Shown one piece after another: positions 1-10,965 of a stretch of DNA of 64,000 nt. The DNA is from Cristatella mucedo (lineage: Eukaryota; Bryozoa; Phylactolaemata; Cristatellidae), in NCBI GenBank assembly GCA_009760855.2, contig WPIO01000008.1, positions 3,876,501 to 3,940,500 on the forward strand, written 5' to 3'. Numbering within the stretch: the first letter of the stretch is position 1; each line of letters opens with the position of its first letter. The translations under genes and the position numbers were made by a program. A model generated the notes under the pieces. It ran no database searches, was not told where the DNA came from, and was given only the letters and a program-made list of their open reading frames with translations.

Positions 1-1295
1 TCCACCAATTACGTCTTATAGAAATTGATAGGTGACAAATTCGTGTCAGGCACAGGACGTCCGTATCTGCGTAATGCCTCGCAGAAATGGAATCCCGGGA
101 GACCTAATCTAGTTACGCCCAAGTATTTACAAGCTACCGGACTACAGCACAAGGTTCTCATTTTTCAACACATCAGGCTAAACAGAGCAGCTTGTGTAGG
201 ATGGGCAGGTCACCGGTAACATGGCCACTTGCCCCCCCCCCCAGAAAAGAAAACAGGAAACCCGTACCACTTTGGCTAACTGCCTAATAGACGATTTATT
301 GAAACTTCGAAAAGTGAACAGCAGTTGACCAATGCCAGCTTGTGTCTCGTCTTCCATACTTTAGAGCCCTCCCGAAACAGAAGTCCATAATCAACTCACT
401 TTGATATCCAAAACCCTTTTTTCGGATCAAGGACCGGCAAGTTCCGGCAATGCACAAAAGAGAGAGACTCGTGGTATGAGGCACGTACGTACCGGAGTGC
501 ACGTCTGACATGCACTGACCAAACCGCACAGGCAGACCAAGTCCGACAGTTCGGTGATGCGCTAAATCAACGAGATTGACTCACATGGCAGGAGCTGATG
601 CTGAATAACACATAGCTGCTACAACTACCGAGCCCCTGACTTAGTTTGAATGATTAACAGTAAAATGCTACCACTCTACGGCTCAGAAACTTCACAACAT
701 TACTGCTACCACAAAGTATCAGGACTGCTTCATTCCAGAATGGCTTAGTCACGACTGTTTACTTCTACACTGCAGTATTTAAGCGATTCACTCCTTGACA
801 GGTTTCCCGGAACTCGTTTATGGCACTGCAGACCCATTACAAATTGGCACTGACTAGTCAATAAGAGAGCAGCTAGTCCTCATATCTATTCCACATTCCC
901 CTACTTACCCAGCCTGGTACAAGACAATAAATCCTTTAAGATTCAGCACACCATATGCCCCGATCAAACATGGTGTGAGATAGATCGCTTGCCTATTGAG
1001 TAGGTCGTTTGCTTAATGAGCTATTGTGATTTGGAATTTGTTACCAGAGCACGTTTTCAAGCTAACCCCTGGCAAGCCTTCAAGACGGCCTCGTCGACAT
1101 AGCTCTTCGGATTTTCGTACAGGTCTTCAACTAGACTTTACCCGGCAGCGATGCAAGGTGACCTGGCTCACAACAGTCAAGGACAGCCAACCCTCGAAAA
1201 ACCGGACATGTAATCAAAATTCAAACACAGAAAAAACAGATGCTTGATAAGCAGAAGGAAAACTAGCTGCCCGTCAAAATGTCATGCTGTATTTA
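1..1295. other. No feature recognised
   Basis: Unique sequence with only short frames. I see no exon, promoter or repeat I can support. Confidence 0.4.
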
Positions 1296-1425
1296 AATAT
1301 ATTTATTTGTAAGGCAACCTAAGAGAACTTAATCTCTATCCAGGCGCTTCACATATGCCACGGCACTCGAGCCCATGACCTTGGTCGTCAACTGTGAGCA
1401 CCTTAACCATTCTTCGTTGCAGCAA
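1296..1425 (-). mobile_element. SINE family A copy
   Basis: On the minus strand a tRNA-like head with B-box-like GGGCTCGAG is followed by the tail GAGATTAAGTTCTCTTAGG that SINE A shares with LINE family 1. The copy is diverged. Confidence 0.6.
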
Positions 1426-1683
1426 AATGATCCTATTGACCACAGCTACTCGATATTTCCAAATTAAAAAATAAGAGTTCTTGCGATTGCAGCTAAGAAC
1501 GTAAATCGTCTTCCGATACAAATAGCAGACCCAAGGATTGTGAGGGAGAGAGGAATTGCCACTGTTGCCATCATAAAAGTGACCAGCACCGTCATTGTCT
1601 TTACCTTTACCATCATTCCAGTCACTGCGGTCATCGTCGTCTGCATACAGCTGCGTTTCCCAGTGACTGTCGCCTGTTGCACC

Positions 1684-1768
1684 TCCTCTACCCTAACATG
1701 AGAATGTACAGCACATCACAACGGCCCTACCCTAACACGAGAATGTACAGCACATCACATGCGGCAAC
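1684..1768 (+). repeat. 42-bp tandem duplication
   Basis: Two near-identical units of about 42 bases, each containing GAGAATGTACAGCACATCAC, lie head to tail. Confidence 0.7.
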
Positions 1769-3596
1769 ATGCTACCTCAGACTAGCTAAGCAGGCTCTCA
1801 AGCCACACGTCTCGATCCCGTCTTTTCTTGCATCCATGACACCAGCCAAGTCATTGCGGAGTCAGTTAGTGGCTATTTTTCCTAACAAACACCACCAAAA
1901 GCAAGGCAGTACTTATACATTATTTTAAACACTTCACATCGGCCTAAACGCTCCTACCTAGTGCCTCAGTAGCACCGCGGCTTAAATCTTTCTACGCACG
2001 CAGCATGTGCATAGAAATCGGTCTCTCAAGGGGTTGCATGCCATCTATCACAGATTTGGAAACTGTCGGCAATCGAGCATATCGTTGTAGAGGTCACTGG
2101 AGAAATGCAGGCCTAAATGCTTGGTATAGGCTCCACGCGGGCGCTTTTTTAAGGAGCCGAGGTCGATAGGCTGTTTACTTCGGCTCCCGATACACTACAC
2201 CTGCTGGCACTAATCAGCAAGGCAACAACGCTAGCACGACCTCGCGCCCTTCCATGCACGAGACACGAGCAACCCGAGGCGTGGGCAAAGCACAAACTAT
2301 GGGAGCAGCTGCAGCTTCAGCCAAGTGGCGACAATCGCTCAATCCCCGGGCATTACCTCAACCGCCTGCCTTCACCACAGCAGCAGCAGCAGCTCCTTTG
2401 GACATCTACAGATGCTCATGGGTAAACAAGCAGGACAGCTCGGCAGGATGGCAGAAGCGAGGCTCAGCAGCGTGTCAGGCCGTGTTCAGCCGTCAGCACG
2501 CTCTGCACTCAGCAAGATCTGACTCTAGGTCCCCTGCTGACTCGGTCCCCCCTCCCTTGGCTCTCCTTTCTCCAACCCCCTTCTCGGACAGAGTCTCCAC
2601 AGCTTTATCAACCAAGGCACCGACACAGCCGTCAAGATTCAGATGGCCACGCTCTGCTCGGTGTCATAATTGCATTAGCATTATGTCAACTGGCAACGGG
2701 TAAATTACATTAACACCGTGCATTCAATTATGTGGTGTTTATCTGTTTGTCTGCCGTATTAGCCTATTAGCCCAGTCATTGTTGCCCAATTATGGGCAAC
2801 CTTAAGCATGCTGCTAGCAGAGATACGCCGGGCAGAGGATGTCTCAATCCCAGGGCCACCAAGCCAGCCAGCTGCAGCGACGCTGGTCCACTGCACGGCT
2901 GCTGAAACAAAAGATAGATAAGCCTCGCCTATTCATACCGATGACCATCTGGCTGGCTGCTGCCATGCAGGGCACCACATCCATCGGCAGAGCAAACACG
3001 GCTCTACATATACGTGACAAGTAAACCTGAGCTGAACCTCCCCGACTGAAAACAAGGTTTGATCAACTCAACGGATGAACTTTTCGGGAGTGCACGAATG
3101 CCAGGCATTCGGCCACAGAGACTTACCACGTGGGCCATCTCACGGAGGTCCATTATTGCAGTCATCCATGTCATTTAACCAAAAAGGCCAGTCAAAAACA
3201 AAGGCCAAGGCTTGCTAGTATATAGGAAATAAGGGCAGCTGCATAGCTGCACGCCTATCAGCAGCAAGGAAAGTGATGAGAGAGTCTGCAGCAGTAGCAG
3301 CACGCCGTGGCAGCCAGCGCCGTAGATAACCCAATGCTGCACCCCACCCACCCTCTCTGGTCTTGTCACTTTAGATGGGGGGACCTCAAACTTAATCCAA
3401 GCATTCGTCTGGGTCTCACATAGGCATGCAGTCAAGCGGCCAGCAAGCCCTTGCCCCGGCCCCTTTGGACAAACCCAAAGTGGTATGCCCGGGAGGCTGA
3501 CTACCGGATGCCCACGAGCTGCCTCCCTTCTGCACTCTCCCATTACTGGTTGCCTAGAGCACAATAAGGTCATTGCTGATTTAACAGCCTCAATTA
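1769..3596. other. No gene recognised; GC-rich 2.2-2.7 kb
   Basis: A 149-codon plus-strand frame at 2254-2703 overlaps another frame in the same GC-rich patch and has no recognisable domain. It is probably chance. Confidence 0.35.
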
Positions 3597-3735
3597 TCTA
3601 GCAGCAGAGAAGCCTTGACGGCTATCACCACCACAGCTTGCAGTGATCAATAAAGGATTGCCCACTGCAGGACTCGAACCCGCAATCTGGGTCGTGAGGA
3701 GCAGGAACCTTATCCCAGGGCAAAGACCGAAGAGA
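3597..3735 (-). mobile_element. SINE family B copy
   Basis: On the minus strand it shows the B-box-like GGGTTCGAGTCC and the downstream GGTGATAGCCGTCAAGGCTT tail typical of the family-B copies elsewhere in the window, for example 40017. Confidence 0.55.
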
Positions 3736-4717
3736 CATAGCCAGATCAAAGCCTGGCTCTAGTTGACTCAATTATCGTGGGCTCCTGTGATTTGCTCGGC
3801 CCCAATCTATCAGGTGGTGCTACAGTGCACTGACCATCGAAAACAATTCAACCGTACCACAAACGATTCATACTGTCATAGCTTGATCTAATTACCCTGC
3901 CAGCTCCTCGTGCAGTCAGCTGCACCAGCTTTGCAAACACGAAGCCCAAAAGGGTCATATGCGATATAAGGAACTCATAGTTCAACACCACAGGAAACAG
4001 GCTTGCGATTCTTGGACTCCCAGCCAATACTGGGCAAACGCAGACATCGAACATATGGTACGCAGCCTCAGATTGTGCCTATTGTGTCTCAGATTGTGTC
4101 ACCCTAAAGATGGCTCTTACACGTCACACTGCTTGCTCAACTACACACCCAGCCTGAGCGTGCACTGCTGTCCATACGCATGATGCACGAGTGCCAAAAT
4201 TCTCGAGAGGTAGAGCTGCTATTCGAGGAAGTCATATAATGGCTGCAACCAGCACCAGCAACCAGGAGTGCCCTAAAACTCGAATTTATGCTAAGGCTCT
4301 GCAGTGCAACAGCCATGCACATTTTCTATTTGCCTAAACTTGCCACCAGGAAACATGTGCTGCAGACATGCTTTTTTATCCACAAGGCAAGTTGTGTGCA
4401 CACTCAGCAAAACTTTCCAGATTCCTATACTATTGCACCTCGAGGAGACACATTTGAGCTGAGTATATGAGAAGGAGGCAGCTGCTGAGTGCAGCGGCGA
4501 CCATCAAAAAAGAGCAGCACCGAATAAACGGAACAGCATAGCTACAATTATTCAGAATGAGTCAGCTATTAGCTCAGTCACCAAATAGTAGTCACAATGC
4601 AAGCGTGCAGTCGAATCCTGATTACTTGCTGAAGTGCCAAGCATATCTGGAACAAGCAAGGTTTTGACATCCCGATTTCACAGATGATTCTTTAAAACGA
4701 AGAGTGCATATATATAA

Positions 4718-4720
<3 letters not shown>

Positions 4721-4797
<77 letters not shown>
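4721..4797 (+). repeat. (CA)n microsatellite
   Basis: An uninterrupted CA dinucleotide tract of about 77 bases. Its apparent open frames are artefacts. Confidence 0.98.
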
Positions 4798-4800
<3 letters not shown>

Positions 4801-4939
4801 AGGTCAAATAAGTAGAGGCAACACCTATTTCACAAGGAGTAGTAGGCTTCGATCACCAAGCATTGCATGCTTGGTGATCAAAAATTCATTCAAGGATGTC
4901 ATATTGTGGTATTTTAAAGCACCTTGAAAACTACTGCAT

Positions 4940-6520
4940 TGTCTATTTTTGGAGGTACCTGGACATGTGTGGTAGTATGAAAGCAATAGTGCACCTGCAA
5001 TACTCATTTCCTAGCTTCGGGCATGCCTCATCGGCATGCCTAAGACCATCTAGTTGACTGCCTTTCCGACGGTCCAACTGTGGGGTTTGCGCCAAACAGG
5101 ACTTGGTAGGGTTGCAATTGCTAAACAAATTCGAATCGTTGAGACTTCACTGAGATACAACTTGAAGGAGATAGCCACGAATGGAGTCGTACATAATGCA
5201 AACAGATTTCCCCACCCACATATCACTACACCCGCTGTGACAGACTGATAAAGAGTGAAGCTGTAGGCATCTTTTCACCCCTGCAAGGGTTCGTGCTCAA
5301 AGCCGTCAGGCTGCTGCTAGGAAGCTAGTTGGCACGGATACGATTACACGTCGACTAAATGAACAAGGTGTGTTTGCTGGGAACGCTAAAAAGAAGCCAT
5401 TTCAGTCTGTCGTGAATAAAGTGGCTTGCTTGAAGTAGGCTCGAGCAAGAGTATACCGGACCCAGAAAAAAGGCAAAACTGATTGGGGTGATAATAGTGA
5501 ATTCGCCATTTTTTGATAACCAAATATGTGTACAGTATCTCCATCGGTTACTCCACAAAGCCGCAAAGACTGTGAGTGTTACGCAGAAGAGTTTTCTATA
5601 GTGCACTTAAAACCTAAGCAGGTTTCGGTTCGCATTCGGTAGCCAATAGACTTTATCTCACGAATCTAAGAGAATGTGGGAAGGATAGCTAAGTCCGGAG
5701 AGCAGTTGAGGTAGTGATTAGCATGGGAGTAGCAGCTCAGGATGGCTGAAAAAAATGACCCACAGTCGGCAGCAGGAGAGTAGATATTGTTGAGTGGAAT
5801 TCTGGAAGCGAGGTCCACAGTCTAGGACCTGCAGAGCAAAAGCTTCTGTTGCCGTCGGTCTTTAAGCAGAGCAACGGAACAGCTAATTTATCGTCCATAC
5901 AGGATCTGAGAGCAAGATGAGGCTGAAACTGGCACAGCAGTTCAGCCAGGTATGAAGGAGCTAAGCCGTGGTGGCCTTGTTCGTCAGCTCAGCTTGCTAG
6001 CATGCACCGTTGCTCCCATGAAGGTTTAAATGACAATTGCCTTCAGATGGCAATAAAATCTGATGGCAAAGGGGTCATGGTCTGGGGCTGCTTTATTAAT
6101 GAAGACCTGGTATAATGACGCAAGACATTTATTTGGAACTACTCAAGAACGTTGCAGTATTAAGTCCAATGAGTCATCGGGAGATCATTTTTTTCAAACA
6201 AGGCAATGAGCCTAAGCACGTGGCTAAAGGGTATTTAATATTCTTCCACTACACCGTTGAGCTTAGCTTAGGGCCATTATGCTAACGGTGTGGCTTAGCC
6301 AATCTTCAGGTCAGAGCTGAATCCCATTGAGTGTCTCTAGGATGAAGTGGGTAGAAGGCCCAGAGCTCCCGTCACATATGAAGGATTGCTTTTCTCAAGT
6401 GTGCAGGACATGTGAAGAACGATGAGGCAAGATGTCTGCCAATGCTCACTTTGCTCTAGGCCCGAGCAGTTGAGATGGGTTATTGCTTATCACGGTGGTG
6501 TAACTTCATATCAGCACTAA
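4940..6520 (+). mobile_element. Tc1-like transposon remnant, interrupted
   Basis: Pieces of a Tc1 transposase read on the plus strand: GTDTITRRLNEQGV near 5331 followed by a WGDNSEFAIF segment, MVWGCF at about 6069, QGNEPKH near 6200, and LNPIE near 6322 in the order expected of a DD34E enzyme. Stops and frameshifts make it a pseudogene. A LINE family 2 fragment is inserted at about 5535-5990. The element resembles the copy at 62745-63960 along its length. Exact ends and terminal repeats were not resolved. Confidence 0.8.
5535..5990 (-). mobile_element. LINE family 2 3' end nested in the Tc1 copy
   Basis: The minus strand has an open frame HHGLAPSYLAELLCQ, then GNRSFCSAGPRLWTSLPEF, the C-terminal end of a CR1/Jockey-group reverse transcriptase. 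It is followed by a 3' UTR ending in GTAACCGATGGAGATACTGT. The 3' UTR matches 29445-29710 and 10745-10965. Confidence 0.75.
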
Positions 6521-6999
6521 AAATTTACATAATTATACTAAAACTTTGCTTGCAAGTTATATAAAAAAATTAAAAAATATATAATTCATTTATATAAGCT
6601 TATCGTATACAGTCGACCCTCGTATATCACGGTTAATCGGCTCCAGACCCTACCGAGATAGATGAATTTCCCCGAAGTACGATTCTTTATTTATAAATCA
6701 AATATTTTCGTAGTTAAGCATAGAAAGCCTGATTACAACCTAGATACATTGTTTAACATTATTCGAGCCTCTAGACGTGAAATAACACCCTTTAGTAACC
6801 ATTATACTCGTATCACCCAATATATAATATTAGAGAAAATAAGACATATTACACGTTACAAATATCTTATCATTGTTGTAAGTTTAATTATACACACAGT
6901 TCTTACACACAATCACTAACCTACGAAAATAGTGTAACTTGTCCCATGATGAAACGACGAAGACGAATGTATGTGCAGTATGGCAAAGAAGAGCAAGGT

Positions 7000-7690
7000 T
7001 ACGGCTTCTCTGAAGGCCCGACTTCAGTTAGAGAGTCTTCAGCTGGTGCAGTATCTTCAGCAGGTACGTCGTCGTTTTCTTCCGCTGAAGGAGTACTAGG
7101 CATAGGCAGTGAGTGTCTGGGTGCGCGGCTGAAGAGCATCGCCATAGGCAGTTGCTGGCGCTGTCTTTTCACATGCACGAGGAGGCTTTCGTAGGGTTCC
7201 ATCGATACATCAAGTGCATTCCGGAACCGCATTGCACGCATCATTTGTGGGTCCAATTCGCCAACCGTGTCCTGTACTTCCTTAATAGTTCTCACGACTT
7301 GCAAGAAACGCTCAAGTGTACGGCCAACTTCCTCCTCATGACCCCGGGAACATCTGGCTGCTCATTCTCACTCGAAGAATTAGCCATCTCCGCCAGATCC
7401 TCGTCAGTTAAGGGAGCCGAATGCGTCTCCAGCAGTGCATGCACATCATCGTGGGTAATATCCGAAAAGCCTTTTCCTTCCAGCATCCAGGCTAGCCTAG
7501 CCTGGATGCTGGAAGGAAAAGGCTTTGCGGATATTACCAAGAAGTTCTCCTCAAGGTCCAAGCCTTTGACGAGGTGCTGCAGGGTGTTTCGAGTGTAGAG
7601 GGCCTTGAACGCGCGAATTACGCCTTGACTCGTGGGCTGGATCAGCAAAGTGGTGTTGGGAGGGAGAAACTTTTTAATATATAATAAATA
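7000..7690 (-). pseudogene. Tigger transposase C-terminal pseudogene
   Basis: Reading down the minus strand, the DDE-domain segment FLPPNTTLLIQPTSQGVIRA is followed by a region scrambled by an inverted duplication, then a DEDL-containing segment and the MEPYESLLVHVKRQRQQ tail. At least one frameshift separates the halves. It cannot encode an active enzyme. Confidence 0.8.
7454..7538. repeat. 41-bp inverted repeat (hairpin)
   Basis: Arms 7454-7494 and 7498-7538 are reverse complements with one mismatch and a 3-base spacer. It lies inside the Tigger transposase sequence and replaces part of the protein frame. Confidence 0.95.
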
Positions 7691-7830
7691 ATAATTCATT
7701 GAGATAGCGCCTCAAGAGAACTTAATCTCTATTCAGGCACTTCACATATGCCTCGGGGCTCGAGCCCACGACCTCAGTCAGACCTTGGTCGGGGCGAGCA
7801 TCTTAACCGCTAGATCAAACCAGCTCGGCG
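7684..7830 (-). mobile_element. SINE family A copy inside Tigger
   Basis: It has the tRNA-like head with CTGGTTTGATCTAGCGGTTA and GGGCTCGAGCCC on the minus strand, then the tail shared with LINE family 1. Confidence 0.75.
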
Positions 7831-7923
7831 TTAATGAATATATAGTATTTGAAACAACTGCAAAAGAGAAGCCACGAAAGTCGAGGCACAAAATGGCTAG
7901 GGATGACTGTGTGTGTGTATGTG

Positions 7924-7929
<6 letters not shown>

Positions 7930-7960
<31 letters not shown>
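7930..7960 (+). repeat. (AT)n microsatellite
   Basis: A short alternating AT tract directly after the Tigger right end and a GT-rich stretch. Confidence 0.95.
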
Positions 7961-7965
<5 letters not shown>

Positions 7966-8000
7966 TTTATATAAATATATAAATATTATTATTTATATAT

Positions 8001-8044
8001 AAATGTTTCGATTCAGGTATTAAAAACATTACTGCAACCTGTTG

Positions 8045-8140
<96 letters not shown>

Positions 8141-8184
8141 CAACAGGTTGCAGTAATGTTTTTAATACCTGAATCGAAACATTT
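8001..8184. repeat. Perfect 184-bp palindrome with (AT)n core
   Basis: Arms 8001-8046 and 8139-8184 are exact reverse complements over 46 bases. The 92 bases between them are alternating AT, also self-complementary. The whole can extrude as a cruciform. Confidence 0.97.
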
Positions 8185-9027
8185 GGGATCCGGTGGCTAT
8201 TTCAGGTGGCCATGCCAATACTTCTGCGCTCGAGTGTCTATATTGTTGCATTACTTGCTGGCAAAACTCTTCAGCATTTGGTCCCCAGGAACGAATTTTA
8301 ATGCATATAGAATCACCAATTCCACAACAATGGCTATAAAAAGGGTATTAGCTTTGTTTCAGAATAAAGAGTCCGAAGATCGTCTGCTGGAAGGAAAAGA
8401 AACGAGCGATCAGCCCTAGCAATTATGTCACATACACTGCTCTGCACACAAACCAATATGGTAAGGAGAATAATAGATGCAGATCGACAGTCAAAATCGA
8501 TGACTCTGTCCTGGTTGCGGAGGTGATAGGCTCAACCACAGATGATGACATGACACGTTCTTCTTTTATTGTAACCACTTTGGGGGTGTTTAGCTCTTTT
8601 TGAATCTGATGATGGCTTAGAAAAATTTTTCATTTTGTTGCAACTATGCACAGCGATAATCCAGAGAGTATTACCAAAGGTAATGGGTGTGCTTGAAAGA
8701 GACTAACTTATCTGATGAGGCCATCAAATGCTGGGCGATGCTCCATTGCAAGACCGTGACAGCCAACGCATAGTCCAAATAATTCACTTTACAAAGGAAA
8801 AACCGCTTTTGATTGTACTCTATGGAAGACTAATCATACTAAATAAAAGAAAATTCGAACACACTCCGTGGCACAAAACATACAATGTTGGGCTGGCATA
8901 TGACCATCAAAGCAGCTACCTTGAGCGAAGTCAGTGACAAAGAAGGCAAACTGATACAACCGAGTCACTAAGTGCTGGGCTCGACTTGCACTACACAGGT
9001 GCTTGCCAAGGAGAGGCCAAATGCCAC
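8185..9027. other. No feature recognised
   Basis: Unique AT-rich sequence after the palindrome. The window before ZNG1 exon 11 could hold its missing C-terminal exons but none was convincing. Confidence 0.35.

Positions 9028-9084
<57 letters not shown>
9028..9084 (+). repeat. (CA)n microsatellite
   Basis: A CA tract of about 57 bases. Confidence 0.97.
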
Positions 9085-9091
<7 letters not shown>

Positions 9092-9329
9092 CAAATACAC
9101 GCAAACACACAAGCAAAGCTGCCAGTACATACGAAGATTTCACTAGAAGAAAAGCGGGAAGTGACCACGAATCGATCTTTCCACACTGACACATTTCTTT
9201 ACTTGCAATTTTGTGTGTTTCAAGGTCTGTCGCAGCCAATGCTTCACTTGCTTTCGTTATCCCTGCCGGTGCTTGCGTGCCAGCACCGGCGAGCAACAGG
9301 GGCATGACAGCTGCCGTAAAGCCTCCTTT

Positions 9330-9455
9330 ATATAACAGTAGAAGAGCTGCTATTGGCTAACACTCCCCCTGCAGTGGACAATAAAGAATTGTCTGCTTCA
9401 CGACTCAGTCCCACGACCAAGGCCAGAAAGTGCAAGCACCTCGTCCCCTAGGCTA
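9330..9455 (-). mobile_element. SINE family B copy
   Basis: Diverged minus-strand copy. The head region reads GTCGTGGGACTGAGTC and the tail has the AGCAGCTCTTCTACTGTTATAT-like end cut short. Similar to 3597-3735. Confidence 0.45.
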
Positions 9456-9934
9456 AAATATGGGGGGGCAAGGAAATCATGGCATGCAAGCGGGGTAGCC
9501 GAGCCGAAAGAAAGAGAGCCGGGGAGACTGCAGGACTGAGATACGCACACCCAAACAAGCCGAACACCTGCCGGCATACACTCATCACACACGACTCTTT
9601 CCGACAGATTTGTGCAAAACTGAACGGCAAGATGCCTATCAAATGCAGTTAAGAAGTACTTCTCAAACTAAAATAAAAATTAACTGCCAACGTATGACCT
9701 TTATCCAAGAAAATCCTGAAACGTATGGCTAATAGTGTCTTCAAAAATGAAGTCAGTCCCGGATTCAAGCACCAATGAGGAAGCATGCTTTGTTCTGGAT
9801 CAGTGATTGCAATATGCAGGCATACCAGAGCGTGAGCAAATGAGAAACCCGAGGTCCTCGGTATTGGCTAGGGTTTTAAAGATGCCGGTCTGTCTCGGTC
9901 GAAACCGGAAGCAGTACTCCTAGTTTCACAAGTT

Positions 9935-10096
9935 GTGCTGCGCATGTTACCCTAACCATGTTATGCTTGTTGACATTGTGCATGCTACAACTCTTACCAT
10001 CTGATCACACTGATTTTACAGCATATGTAAAGTACTTATAAAGAGATTAAGTTCTCTGAGGGCACAAGACGAATGTATTATTACTATTATTACTCC
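9935..10096 (+). mobile_element. LINE family 1 3' tail
   Basis: It contains the CATGTTA...GACATTGTGCATGCTAC UTR signature, then GTAAAGTACTTATAAAGAG and the ATT-rich end. Confidence 0.75.
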
Positions 10097-10399
10097 CAGA
10101 TCGACTAAGAAATTTTAGTTTTTTAGAATCCTCGGTACACTAACTGAAGAGCATTTATATTGTCTGTCCGTATTTTTTGAATTGTTCCTTATCCTAGCCT
10201 TAAGTTGTGGAATTTCATGATAGCCCTAACAGAGCTGCACCAAACTAGGCATGGAAAACCAACTTTCGGCAAGCATAGCGAGACTATGCAGTATCATAGT
10301 TTGAAAAGGCTTAAGTTGTAAGAAAATCAGGCTGGGTGCAAACAAAAAAGTCATCATCGAGCCTCTACAGCTGGTGATGAATCTGGCTGCATATTTGGC

Positions 10400-10965
10400 T
10401 AAAACACATCCGTGAAATTCAGCCGTATCTCTTATTTGCTAAAAGAGCTTCGGCGGCTTCCGGTTGAAATGAAGGATCTACAGCAAAACTCTTAATCCGA
10501 TCCTTAAGGCACACCAGCACTGGTCTCCTCCACACCTAGCTGAACTAGTTTGGGGCATCCTTGTAAGCTCAGGTAGTGCGGACATTAAATTAGCTATTAC
10601 ATACTTTCACTCAAAGTCTGCTGGCGACAGAAGCTTTTGCCTTGCAGATCCTATACTGTGGAACTCACTTAAACAAATCTTAAGCAACAACATCTATTCC
10701 CCTTCTACCGACTGTGGCACATCCTTTCCAGCTTCATGTGCTGCTACTGACATGCTCCTCACTTCCCGACTGCCCTCCTGATTCAGCTAAGCTTCTCACT
10801 TTCTCCTCTGTTGCATGGGATAGAGTATATTGGCTACTGTAGGCTCAGCTAAAGCTGCTTAGGGCTTTGAGCATGCTATAGAAAACTCTCCAGCATAACA
10901 CCCACTAAGGCCTTGTACTTTGTCGAGTTACAGATGGAAATACATATTGTGTATAAATACACATG
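10400..10965 (+). mobile_element. LINE family 2 fragment, RT C-terminus to 3' end
   Basis: A frame from about 10476 reads HWSPPHLAELVWG, then GDRSFCLADPILWNSL, typical of the end of a CR1/Jockey-group reverse transcriptase. It runs into a 3' UTR matching 5535-5760 and finishes with GAGTTACAGATGGAAATACA. The upstream part is frame-broken. Confidence 0.75.

Larger units (their letters stand above)
6610..7909 (-). mobile_element. Tigger/pogo-type DNA transposon, broken
   Basis: The left end CAGTCGACCCTCG follows a TA and the right end GGGATGACTG closes the element, matching the 13690-14365 and 57220-57790 copies. The minus strand encodes the C-terminal part of a Tigger transposase: FLPPNTTLLIQP near 7670, THDDVHALLETHSAPLTDED near 7440, then ELDPQMMRAMRFRNALDV and a tail near 7000. 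A frameshift falls near 7300. The N-terminal DNA-binding domain is gone and a SINE A sits at 7684-7830. Confidence 0.85.

Noticed and set aside
1464-1682. Acidic minus-strand frame with HWETQLYADDDD
   Set aside because: It runs into a SINE, has a weak acceptor and no recognisable family.
8834-9305. Overlapping frames rich in Cys-Val or Thr-His
   Set aside because: They are readings of the (CA)n microsatellite.
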